This document shows positions 8,201 to 17,206 of a DNA stretch of 53,738 nt, one piece after another. Location of the stretch: positions 1-53,738 of IMG/VR virus record IMGVR_UViG_3300020578_000107, one strand, 5' to 3'. Position numbers and translations under genes: made by a program. Every line of letters starts with the position of its first letter. Positions within the stretch are counted from its first letter, which is position 1. This stretch comes from a virus. The notes beneath the pieces were generated by a model. The model worked only from the letters and a program-made list of their open reading frames with translations, did not search any database and was not told the origin of the DNA.

Positions 8201-11200
8201 ATATTTTTAACTATCCACAAATTAATGTATCGATTAGTGGAAAAATAGGAGTCTTCTCTCCATCGGGAACAGATTATCAAGCTGTTTTACAACCAATTGT
8301 AAGGGGACAAATTAAATCTGTATTTTTAGAGTCTGGTGGAACTAATTATGGATCTGAAAAAATTCTAAACTTTAATAGACAAGCCTCAATAACACTCAAA
8401 AGTGGTCAAGGTGCTGAGGTAATTCCAGTTTTATCGAATGGAAAAATAGTACAAGTTTTAATCACAAATCCTGGATCTGGTTACAATTCTCCACCAACTT
8501 TAATTGTTTCTGGTCCTGGAATTGGAGCAAAACTAACTCCCATTATTTCAAATGGATCTTTAACAGAAGTAAAGGTTATAAATGGTGGAGTTGGGTATGA
8601 TACTGCATTAATTAATGTTGTTTCCTCTGGAACAGGCGCAGAATTTAAATCTGTCCCCCAAAAATGGACTGTGAATTTGGTTGAAAGAAATATTCAAAGC
8701 AATCAAATTACAGATGATGATGGAATAATTGATACTGGGATCAATTCAAATTATGGGTTACAATATACACATCTATATGCTCCAAGAAAATTAAGACAAA
8801 CTATTTTTTCCCGTGAAGTTATAAATGGTCAAATTTCATATTTACCTGACTTAAAGATAGAAAATGGAAAAGAATCTCTTTCAAATACACATTCACCAAT
8901 TATTGGGTGGGCATATGACGGCAATCCAATATATGGACCATATGGATATTCAACAATAAATGGAGGATCTGTAAAACCAATAGAATCTGGATATTACCTA
9001 TCTTTAAAACCAAATAGACCATCAACTTCAATTTTTCCAGAGGGATTTTTTGTCGAAGACTACTCATACAGGTCAAGAGGAGACTTAGATGAGTACAATG
9101 GTAGATTTTGTGTAACTCCGGAATTTCCAAATGGAGTTTATGCTTATTTTGCAACTATTGATGGGTCTGGCGTTGAATCATCTCCACCTTTTAGAAATTA
9201 TAGAAAACCAGTTTTTCCATACTTTATTGGTAACAGTTACAAATCAAAACCAAATCAGTATAATTTTTCTCCTCTGTCAAATCAAGATAATATTGATCTG
9301 AAAAATACTACATTTTTTAGAAACACTACTCCATATAATTTATTGGATAAAAATAGTGGATATGACTTTATAGTAAATTCAAATAATATTAAGAGACAAA
9401 ATTCTATTGTAAGGTATGTAAAACCAGGAATTGTGGATTCTATTGGTATTAAAACCGGGGGATTCAACTATAAAATTGGAAATAAAGTTATTTTTGACAA
9501 TTCAAAATCTGGGGGACAGGGAGTATCAGCTGAGGTTAACTTACTAAACGGAAAACAAATAAGAAACATCAGTGTTAACTCGGTTTCCATTAGTGGAGTT
9601 GAATTTATTTCAAATCCACAAGGTATTATTGGGTTTGCTACATCACCACACAATCTTTCTATTCCATCTAATAATGTTATAATTACAGGATTAAACACTT
9701 CTACCTCAAATCTAAATGGAAATAATGTTGTTGGTGTTAGATCTGAGACCTTTTTACTTTCTGTTGGAGTTGGAACAACAGGATCTACTGGTATAGTAAC
9801 TTATTTCAGTGTTTTTGGTCCTCTCGATTTTCCTAATATTAGAGAAAATGATGTTTTAAAAATAGATTCTGAGAAATTAAAAGTATTAAATATTGATCGT
9901 GAATCATCAAGAATAAGAGTTTTAAGAGAATATGAAGGGTCAACTGGATCTTCTCATACAGTATCATCTTTAATATATGAAGATTCTAGAAAATTTACAG
10001 TTTCTTATAATCCAAGAATTGATTTAAAATCAACAAAATATAATAAAGAGATTTATTTTAATCCCCCAGAATCTATTGGAATTGGAACAACATCAGGAAT
10101 AGGAATAGGTGCAACTTTATTTTTCTCAAATCCAGGAGTTGGTGCATCATCTCTCTTCATCCCAACTAGAACAATATACTTGCCAAATCATAATTTATCT
10201 ACGGGAGATGAATTAATTTACTCATCAAATGGTGGTAATCCAATAACAGCGTCTACAAATGGAATATCAACTTTCCAATTAGTAGATGATCAGATTGTTT
10301 ATGTAGCCAAAGTAAACGATAGTTTAATTGGAATAGCAACAAATCAGGTTGGAGTAGGTTCTACTGGTATTTTTGTGGGTATAAACAGTTCTGTTACCAC
10401 AGAAATTTTATATTTTACAGATCCTGGACTTGGAGAAATTCATAGTTTTACAACAAACTATAAAGATATTGTAGTTGGAGAAGTTAATAAAAATTTAGTT
10501 ACAGTTTCCACTGCTGAGACTCATGGGTTAAATGTTAACGATATCGTAAATATTTCTTGTTTGTCTGGAATATCTACTACTTATGTTATCAAATATGATG
10601 ATTACAATAGAAGAATGGTCATTGATCCAAAATCATTTATATCCGGAGATGTAGATGCTTCTAATGACACGATTCAAATTCTTTCTCATGGGTATATTAC
10701 CGGACAAAAAGTTATTCATACTTCATCTTCCCCTGCCGGTGGTCTTGAAAATGGAGAAATTTATTTTGTTGTAAAAGTAGATAATAATAGATTAAGACTA
10801 GCAAAAACTTATTATGATTCGACATTAAGCGATCCGAATTATGTTAATATAACTAGTGTTTCCTCTGGAACATTATCGCTTGTAAATCCTCCAATTACAG
10901 GAACCAGAAATCAGCAAATTATTTTTGATGTATCAGATTCATCTTTATCATATAATATAAGTTTTAATAAGTATCCAGCATTTAAATTTGATATATACAC
11001 AGATTCTTCTTTTGATACTACTTTTGATTCTAGAAAAAAGACTGGTGAATTAAATATTATTAGAAATGGTATATTGGGAGTAGATGCAAATGCTACTGTT
11101 ACAATCAATCTTTCAAATGATGTTCCAAATACACTTTATTATCAACTGACTCCCGTTGATTATGATACAAATAATATTACAAAACTAGAAATAATATCTG

Positions 11201-14200
11201 ATTCTGAAAATATTTTAGATAATAATAAAATACTTGTAAATCCAAGTATTTATAGTGGTAGACATTCAATTTCAGGAATCGGATCAACTACATTTTCATA
11301 TACTATTTTTAATAAACCAGAAAAGTTATCATACACGGATTCAGAAGCTACGCTTTCATATACAACAAATTCTTTAACAGCATCGGGTGGAATTTCTAGT
11401 ATTAGAATAAATTCTGGTGGATATGGATATGAAAGTTTGCCTGCTATCGTAAGAATAGATTCCTTAGATGGATCTGGCGCTGTAATAGAACCATCAGGAT
11501 CTACCGTAGGAAGAATTTCTTTAACGGAGATACTCGATATTGGATTTGAGTACTCATCGGATCCATCAATAAGACCTATTGCAAAAATTCCACAAGTTTT
11601 AAAATTAAAAACAACATCATCATTTGAAAGAATAGGTATTTCTTCAATAGGAAAACAATATAACATATCTCCGGATCTAATTGTCATAGATTCGATTACA
11701 AAACAAATTGTTTCCGATGTTGATCTAAGATATAAACTTGGAGATAAAGAAGTTACTATCTTAAAAAATACAGGTGGAATTAGTAATTCAATTCCAGAAA
11801 TTATACCAATCAATAATCCAAATGGTGTTGGAATTAATTCAATATCTTATAATGAATCAACAAAAGAAGTTACTGTTGGATTAGCAGTAAGTTATAGTTC
11901 TTCTAATGATTATCCATTTTCGGTTGGTGATAAAGTAATTATTGAAAACACTAGAGTTGGATTTTCAACCTCAGCAAAAGGATATAATTCCTCTTCATAT
12001 GGATATGCTTTGTTTACCTTGAAGGCAATAGATCCAAATATTGGTGGAGCAAATGGAACTGTAACTTATAGTCTAGGAGAATATCTATCATCTGGAGAAA
12101 ATCCAGGAGTATTTAATTTATCTCTTTCTGCGGGAAGAATTACTCCACAAAAGTTTTTCCCAATATTTGATGTTAAGTTGAAAAAAAATGAACTTAGAAT
12201 TGGAGAAATAGTTTCTACCGAAACTGCAAGTGGCACAGTTGAAAAATGGTATTTTGATAATGATATATTGGTAGTTTCTACAACTCAAGATTTTAAATCT
12301 GGTGATATATTAGTAGGATCTTCATCAAAAACAAAATGCTCAATTGAATTAGTTTTCTCAAATGATGCTGACTATAATATTTCTGCAACATCATTAGTTA
12401 AGAGGGGTTGGAACTTAGAGTCTGGATTTTTAAATAATGATTACCAAAGAATACACGATAGTGATTATTATCAATATTTTTCATACTCTTTAAAATCAAA
12501 AATTGAGTATGAAGATTGGAAAGATCCTGTCAGTTCAATGAACCACACTGCAGGATTTAAAAAATTCTCAAATTTAATCATTGAATCAAATGACGCATCT
12601 TTTAGTGGAATATCAACCGAACAAAACTTGGGAGATTTCACTGCAACTGCGGATATTATTAATGTTGTTGGATTAAACTGTGTTAATGACTTCGATCTTG
12701 CAAGAGAAAACAAATTGACAATAGGATCTGATATTATTTCAGATGAAATAATATTAAATTCATCTTCAATTCAAGATTATTTTGAATCTGTTGGAAATAG
12801 AGTTTTAGTAATTGATGACATTAGCAGCAGATTTAATAGTAATCCAAGGCCAACTCCTTTTAGTGCAGTAGATTCGTTTGATCTATCAACTGTAAGATCT
12901 AAAAAATACATATCATATATTGTAGATAGAAGATTCACTGGAGAAAAACAAATAAGTGTTACTACACTGTTGCATAATGATCTTTTTGGATTCTTAAATC
13001 AATATGGAAGAGTTGAAACCGCAAATGATCTTGGTTCATTTGATTTTATCATTAGTGGAAGTGAAGGGCAACTTTTATTCTATCCAACAAAATTCCAAGC
13101 AAATGATTATAGTATAAATCTATTCTCATATGATATAAAGAATACTGTCTCTGGAATAGGCACTATCAATCTAGGAGATACTGTAAAAATAAACAGTAGC
13201 ATCAAAACAATTCCAGTGGGATTTAGCACAACAACTAATTTAGTCAGCTTTGCTTCCACATATAGAGCATCAAAAATTATTGTTCAATATGCAGCGATAG
13301 ATAATTCTTATTTCGAATATGATGAACTTACTATTATTCACGATGGATCATCTGCTAATATTCTAGAATATGGACAACTATCTACTAATATTTTATCCCC
13401 ACTTGGATCAAGTGGGATAGGAACTTATAGTGCATATCTTTCGGGGTCGGAGGTAAAGTTAGATTTTACTCCAAATGTAGGATTATCTACATCTTATCAT
13501 GTCAATTCAATTTTGGTTTCAATAGCAAATACCTCATCATCAGGAATTTCTTCAACAACTCTGAGAACTGGCAAACTAGAATCAGCAATAACTTCTATTG
13601 CTTCTTCAACATCACCAACACCCACAGTAGTTTCCGAGTATGAAAATACTTATTCGGCAGCTTATTATATTGCAAGTGTAGAAGATACTACAAATAATCA
13701 ATATCAAATATCTGAAATTATTGTTGTGGATGATGGAACAACACCATCAATAACTGAATTTGGTATTTTGCACACATCTTCAAATATTGGAAATTTTGAT
13801 GCTAGCATTTCTGGTGGAAAAACAAAATTAACATTTACTCCAATAGCAAATTCAAATGTTGAAGTAAGAGTTTTCCAAAATTCACTAAGATTTTTTGATG
13901 AAAATCTTACAGAATTAATTGATTTTACAAATGCTTTAATTGATACAGGAAGCGGAACTTATGATGGAACAGAATCTGATATAAGAAGAATTTTTGAGTT
14001 AACACATAAAGGACTTCCAATATTCAGAAGAAATATTTTAGGAAATTCTTCAACCGTTGTTGATTTGACAAATAACCTTATTAAAATTCCCAACCATTAT
14101 TTTGTAACTGGCGAAGAATTGAGGTATACCCATTCCGGACAAGGAACTTCACAATCTATTGGTATTTCAACAGAAACAATAGTTGGAGTGGGAACAACTG

Positions 14201-17184
14201 ATAAGTTGCCTCAAACTGTATATGTCATAAAAGTTACCGATGCGGCAATAAGATTAGCATCATCAGCAGAAAATGCTCTTAAAACTGTTCCAATACCTCT
14301 TATTATTTCATCTGTTGGAATTGGCACATCTCATGCATTAACTTCTAAAAAACAAAATACAAAAGTTCTGATATCGATCGATAATGTAATACAATCACCT
14401 GTTGTATCATCAGCATTGACTTCTATTTTACTGAAAGAAATTTCGTCTATTGATCAAATAATAACAGTTTCTGGAATCACTTCTTTCTTCAGTGGAGATT
14501 TGATTGAAATTAATAATGAGATTATGAAAGTTGATGCTGTTGGATTTGGTAGTACTAATGTTTTCTTAGTAAAACGTCCATGGATGGGAACAGGAATATC
14601 TTCTCATGCCAATGGATCTCTTGTTAAGAAAATTGAGGGTGATTATAATATAATTGACAATACAATAAACTTTGTTACTGCTCCATATGGATTAGTTCCA
14701 ATTGGAACATTTACTGATGGACCAAATAATATCGATTATTTGGGAATAAGCACATATTCTAATTTTAGTGGTAGGAGTTTTATAAGATCTGGTATACCAG
14801 ATACTGATAAAGAACCATATACTAATAACTATATTTTCAATGATATCTCACCACAATTTACCGGATATTCAACTTCATTTATTTTAAAATCAAATGGACA
14901 AAATATAACAGGAATTTCGACAGATAATGCTATTATTTTAGTAAATCAAGTTTTCCAAGGTCCAAAGAAACTTGATGCTCCAGTTAGTTTTGTTAGTGAT
15001 TATGTTCTCAGAGAAAATTCTGGTATAACAAGCATTCAATTCAGTGGATTCATATCTACTACATCATATGATGTAAACAACAATAACTTACCTCGCGGTG
15101 GAATAATTGTTTCCGTTGGAGCATCGAAAGGATTTGGGTATCAACCAATTGTAGCAGCTGGTGGAACTGCTATTATTTCTGGATTAGGAACAGTAGCATC
15201 TATTAGTATAGGAAACAGTGGGTCAGGATACAGATCAGGTTTACAAGTTGTTAAAGTTGGAGTAAAAACAGAAAATCTGGAAAATGTACAAATTACATAT
15301 GTTGGAACAGCAACAATCTCCGATGGAAATGTTGTAAGCGTTGCAATTACAAATCCAGGAACAGGATATACAACATCAAATCCACCCTTTGTAGTTTTTG
15401 ACGATCCTTTAAATTATTTTAATCTACCATTAGTTTATAGCTCTTTAAATCAAGGAATTGGAATTGGTACTGGTGCAAGAGTAAATGTTGTAGTTGGTCA
15501 GGGATCAAGTGTCATAGACTTTGAAATCACAAATTTTGGGTATGGATATGGTCAAGGAGAAATTTTAACTGTTGGGGTAGGTGGAACTGTTGGAATACCA
15601 ACGAACACCTCTTTATCATACAGTGAATTCAATATTACAGTTGATAGAACATTCTCAGATACATTCTCAGGATGGACATTCGGAAATCTTCTTGTCTTAG
15701 ATTCATTTGACAACTTATTTGATGGTATCAAAAAGTCTTTCCAAATTACTTCCAATGGATCCCCAAGATCTATTAGATCAAGATCTGGTTCTAATATTGA
15801 TGTTGAATCAACCCTTTTAGTCTTTATTAATGATATTTTACAAGTTCCCGGAGAGGGTTACATATTTGATGGTGGCAGTTTTATCGATTTTACAGAAGCT
15901 CCAAAATCAGGAGATAAATCAAAATTACTCTTCTACCAGGGAACTTCTTCTGTCGATGTCACTAATGTTGACATATTAGAAACTATTAAACCAGGAGATA
16001 TTGTAAGATTGAATGATGACAACATTTCTTATAAACAAAATGATAGACTTGTCACTGATATTATTTCAATCGATACTCTAAAAACTAATCCATATAAGAG
16101 TCCAGGTTTATCTGATGATCAAGCATATGTACGTCCTATAATTTGGTGCAAACAAACTGACGATTTATTCATTAATGGAAAAGAGGTTGGAAAAGATAGA
16201 GTTTTATATGAACCATTGATTTATCCAAATACAAGGATTATACAGACAGTTGGATCTGCCTCGACGATAATTTTTGTTGAAAGTGTAAAAACTTTCTTTG
16301 ATAGTAATAAAGAAAATTATTCGGGACAAAACAGAATTAGATTAGTTTCACAAGAAAATATTGTGGGAGCATCAGCAACTGCAATCGTATCGATTGCAGG
16401 GACTATTTCCTCAATTTCAATTACAAATTCTGGACTTGGATATACATCTGCACCAACTGTTATTGTTGGTAATCCAGTTGGTCTTGGATCTACACAAAGA
16501 GCATTAGCAACCTCAACTATATTTGATGGATCTGTAACTTCTATTCAGGTATCTTTCCCTGGAACTGGATATACTTCTTCAACTCCACCATCAGTTTTGA
16601 TAGATTTTCCAAGATCTTCATATTTTATAGAAGACATATTATCAATTTCTTACAGCGGTGATTTTGGAATTATTTCTGGAATTTCAACAACTACTGTTGG
16701 AGTAGCATCAACAGGAATTATTTTTGATCTTGTAATACCACAAGATTCTTTCCTAAGAGATACCTCTATTGTTGGTACTGCACTGACAGTAAGTGGAATT
16801 CAAACTGGATATTATTTTGTTGTTTATAATTCAAATGTTGGCAGTGGAGTTACTTCACTAAGATCTGATGGTTCTATTGTAAGCATTGGAAGTTCATTCC
16901 TAGATAATGTCTATTATGCATCCAAAGTTTCAATTGCACAAACAAGTGTTTCCGGATTTGGAGTAACTTATGTTGCAAAAGTAACTGTCAGTGTTAGTGA
17001 TTACAACGGACTCAGTGGAATTGGTTATAGTAGTTTCTTTGGAGAGTATAGTTGGGGTAGAATTTCTGCACCATCTAGACCAAATCCCAAAAACTTTACT
17101 TATTATAATAATGGACTACTGGGAATTTCTACTTCTCCAATCGTTGAAAGATTTAACCCTCTTAAATATTCAAATTATAATTAA
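5206..17184 (+). CDS. 7: giant gp7-like baseplate wedge protein with YHYH-like domain
   Basis: This 3992-residue ORF is about four times the length of T4 gp7 (1032 aa). Position between gp6 and gp8 and the N-terminal 250 or so residues (SSVVENQLPSFVRDEFPLVN; GTDQSFEILFRSLYGEDVEV) mark it as the gp7-position wedge protein of cyanophages. The rest is Ser/Gly/Asn/Ile-rich beta structure with repeated modules. HG-x-x-TGD modules start near residues 583, 808, 918, 1660, 1825 and 2962; 'GxGYxxPP' modules lie near 720, 1090, 3340 and 3750; a duplicated 'HDG...EYG' module occupies about 2690-2890; and 'GxEI...RGxxGxxxxH' modules lie near 100, 1550 and 3110. A YHYH-type domain (GWAYDGNPIYGPYGY from residue 1234) is embedded. 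The frame is open throughout. It probably forms both wedge and peripheral baseplate extensions. The gp7 homology of the N-terminus is my recollection, not a search result. Confidence 0.82.
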   Translation: MVVTRIKISSVVENQLPSFVRDEFPLVNEFLSEYYSSLEYQGGVLDLLQNIDRYIKLDQLTNLVDSTTITSEINLGDATINVQSTKGFPDSYGLLKIGSEIITYKSKTNTSFNECVRGFSGVISHQNPLKPDNLIFTTSAREEHVNGSSVLNLSILFLKEFYKKVKKQFSPGFDERDLFSNLNQSLFIKQAKDFYSSKGTDQSFEILFRSLYGEDVEVIKPRDYLFTPSDAQYRITKDLIVEEIEGNPFDLLNRTLYQDEDSYFKSTFGSVNNVEKVSRGGKDYYAISLDYDPNVDLEKDSQRSDFSIHSQTKLVTSCSIGSDVIDVDSTIGFPNSGFLVADLSNGTSLTISYTSKSYTQFYGCTGIDQELISGQNIRINSYAYGFVGSDVVKVRVTGVLSNLNYGVDTKYHDEGESIQIKTIGKDSNDVRANNWIFNIATTYDIDTLTLTDLVNFSYRIVTIDNHSIYVGDSVKLIFTDSTEVVSSVVEVLNQKSFIIADQGQIDVNKKYKVQKLISKTNALNFSSSNIYSTNVQNTYQDGKNSFYVTSSSLPSYLNQSLLVKDRSVTFSGFFNGVDLVIGNHGFYTGDAVFYSAESVSNSLGIQDQIYFVNRVNSTTINLSRSRSNLYEDKFISFNATVTNNKLVFNDFYNQTLDNQKLVRNILSPEIASNSTETSPGPIGILVNGVEILNYKSRDSLFYGPLEEINVLSPGSNYDVINPPILSISDPVGFGATGFCEVEGEFEEIQVIDGGFDYITEPVISVTGGSGSGVQAKAQLIDFSHAVSFNATSFGDVNLTNDTITFSNNHKFRNGEVVIYDPEGQQSVGGLSTNSTYYISTQTEKQIKIHTNANDALTNTNPINLTSYGVGNHRLISVQLKKKISSVILTNKGTKYKNRKISISPVGINTFSNIIEAKNHGYSTGDIIVYSTTGSEIGGLQNGKSYFVTSLDENSFKLSNVGTSSTIGIGSAIVGVSTSLDFYFKNKQYVNLSGKGTGNHIFNYPQINVSISGKIGVFSPSGTDYQAVLQPIVRGQIKSVFLESGGTNYGSEKILNFNRQASITLKSGQGAEVIPVLSNGKIVQVLITNPGSGYNSPPTLIVSGPGIGAKLTPIISNGSLTEVKVINGGVGYDTALINVVSSGTGAEFKSVPQKWTVNLVERNIQSNQITDDDGIIDTGINSNYGLQYTHLYAPRKLRQTIFSREVINGQISYLPDLKIENGKESLSNTHSPIIGWAYDGNPIYGPYGYSTINGGSVKPIESGYYLSLKPNRPSTSIFPEGFFVEDYSYRSRGDLDEYNGRFCVTPEFPNGVYAYFATIDGSGVESSPPFRNYRKPVFPYFIGNSYKSKPNQYNFSPLSNQDNIDLKNTTFFRNTTPYNLLDKNSGYDFIVNSNNIKRQNSIVRYVKPGIVDSIGIKTGGFNYKIGNKVIFDNSKSGGQGVSAEVNLLNGKQIRNISVNSVSISGVEFISNPQGIIGFATSPHNLSIPSNNVIITGLNTSTSNLNGNNVVGVRSETFLLSVGVGTTGSTGIVTYFSVFGPLDFPNIRENDVLKIDSEKLKVLNIDRESSRIRVLREYEGSTGSSHTVSSLIYEDSRKFTVSYNPRIDLKSTKYNKEIYFNPPESIGIGTTSGIGIGATLFFSNPGVGASSLFIPTRTIYLPNHNLSTGDELIYSSNGGNPITASTNGISTFQLVDDQIVYVAKVNDSLIGIATNQVGVGSTGIFVGINSSVTTEILYFTDPGLGEIHSFTTNYKDIVVGEVNKNLVTVSTAETHGLNVNDIVNISCLSGISTTYVIKYDDYNRRMVIDPKSFISGDVDASNDTIQILSHGYITGQKVIHTSSSPAGGLENGEIYFVVKVDNNRLRLAKTYYDSTLSDPNYVNITSVSSGTLSLVNPPITGTRNQQIIFDVSDSSLSYNISFNKYPAFKFDIYTDSSFDTTFDSRKKTGELNIIRNGILGVDANATVTINLSNDVPNTLYYQLTPVDYDTNNITKLEIISDSENILDNNKILVNPSIYSGRHSISGIGSTTFSYTIFNKPEKLSYTDSEATLSYTTNSLTASGGISSIRINSGGYGYESLPAIVRIDSLDGSGAVIEPSGSTVGRISLTEILDIGFEYSSDPSIRPIAKIPQVLKLKTTSSFERIGISSIGKQYNISPDLIVIDSITKQIVSDVDLRYKLGDKEVTILKNTGGISNSIPEIIPINNPNGVGINSISYNESTKEVTVGLAVSYSSSNDYPFSVGDKVIIENTRVGFSTSAKGYNSSSYGYALFTLKAIDPNIGGANGTVTYSLGEYLSSGENPGVFNLSLSAGRITPQKFFPIFDVKLKKNELRIGEIVSTETASGTVEKWYFDNDILVVSTTQDFKSGDILVGSSSKTKCSIELVFSNDADYNISATSLVKRGWNLESGFLNNDYQRIHDSDYYQYFSYSLKSKIEYEDWKDPVSSMNHTAGFKKFSNLIIESNDASFSGISTEQNLGDFTATADIINVVGLNCVNDFDLARENKLTIGSDIISDEIILNSSSIQDYFESVGNRVLVIDDISSRFNSNPRPTPFSAVDSFDLSTVRSKKYISYIVDRRFTGEKQISVTTLLHNDLFGFLNQYGRVETANDLGSFDFIISGSEGQLLFYPTKFQANDYSINLFSYDIKNTVSGIGTINLGDTVKINSSIKTIPVGFSTTTNLVSFASTYRASKIIVQYAAIDNSYFEYDELTIIHDGSSANILEYGQLSTNILSPLGSSGIGTYSAYLSGSEVKLDFTPNVGLSTSYHVNSILVSIANTSSSGISSTTLRTGKLESAITSIASSTSPTPTVVSEYENTYSAAYYIASVEDTTNNQYQISEIIVVDDGTTPSITEFGILHTSSNIGNFDASISGGKTKLTFTPIANSNVEVRVFQNSLRFFDENLTELIDFTNALIDTGSGTYDGTESDIRRIFELTHKGLPIFRRNILGNSSTVVDLTNNLIKIPNHYFVTGEELRYTHSGQGTSQSIGISTETIVGVGTTDKLPQTVYVIKVTDAAIRLASSAENALKTVPIPLIISSVGIGTSHALTSKKQNTKVLISIDNVIQSPVVSSALTSILLKEISSIDQIITVSGITSFFSGDLIEINNEIMKVDAVGFGSTNVFLVKRPWMGTGISSHANGSLVKKIEGDYNIIDNTINFVTAPYGLVPIGTFTDGPNNIDYLGISTYSNFSGRSFIRSGIPDTDKEPYTNNYIFNDISPQFTGYSTSFILKSNGQNITGISTDNAIILVNQVFQGPKKLDAPVSFVSDYVLRENSGITSIQFSGFISTTSYDVNNNNLPRGGIIVSVGASKGFGYQPIVAAGGTAIISGLGTVASISIGNSGSGYRSGLQVVKVGVKTENLENVQITYVGTATISDGNVVSVAITNPGTGYTTSNPPFVVFDDPLNYFNLPLVYSSLNQGIGIGTGARVNVVVGQGSSVIDFEITNFGYGYGQGEILTVGVGGTVGIPTNTSLSYSEFNITVDRTFSDTFSGWTFGNLLVLDSFDNLFDGIKKSFQITSNGSPRSIRSRSGSNIDVESTLLVFINDILQVPGEGYIFDGGSFIDFTEAPKSGDKSKLLFYQGTSSVDVTNVDILETIKPGDIVRLNDDNISYKQNDRLVTDIISIDTLKTNPYKSPGLSDDQAYVRPIIWCKQTDDLFINGKEVGKDRVLYEPLIYPNTRIIQTVGSASTIIFVESVKTFFDSNKENYSGQNRIRLVSQENIVGASATAIVSIAGTISSISITNSGLGYTSAPTVIVGNPVGLGSTQRALATSTIFDGSVTSIQVSFPGTGYTSSTPPSVLIDFPRSSYFIEDILSISYSGDFGIISGISTTTVGVASTGIIFDLVIPQDSFLRDTSIVGTALTVSGIQTGYYFVVYNSNVGSGVTSLRSDGSIVSIGSSFLDNVYYASKVSIAQTSVSGFGVTYVAKVTVSVSDYNGLSGIGYSSFFGEYSWGRISAPSRPNPKNFTYYNNGLLGISTSPIVERFNPLKYSNYN

Positions 17185-17190
17185 TAAATA
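17183..17190 (+). promoter_or_regulatory. late promoter-like box before gp8
   Basis: AATAAATA overlaps the end of the giant gene and lies 17 bp before the gp8 ATG at 17207. Confidence 0.5.
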
Positions 17191-17206
17191 GATAAAAAAT
17201 CGCAAA

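Noticed and set aside
11250-11813. Minus-strand ORF of 187 aa within the giant gene
   Set aside because: Lies wholly inside a well-supported + strand frame, has no ribosome site, and its composition follows from the A/T-rich repeats.
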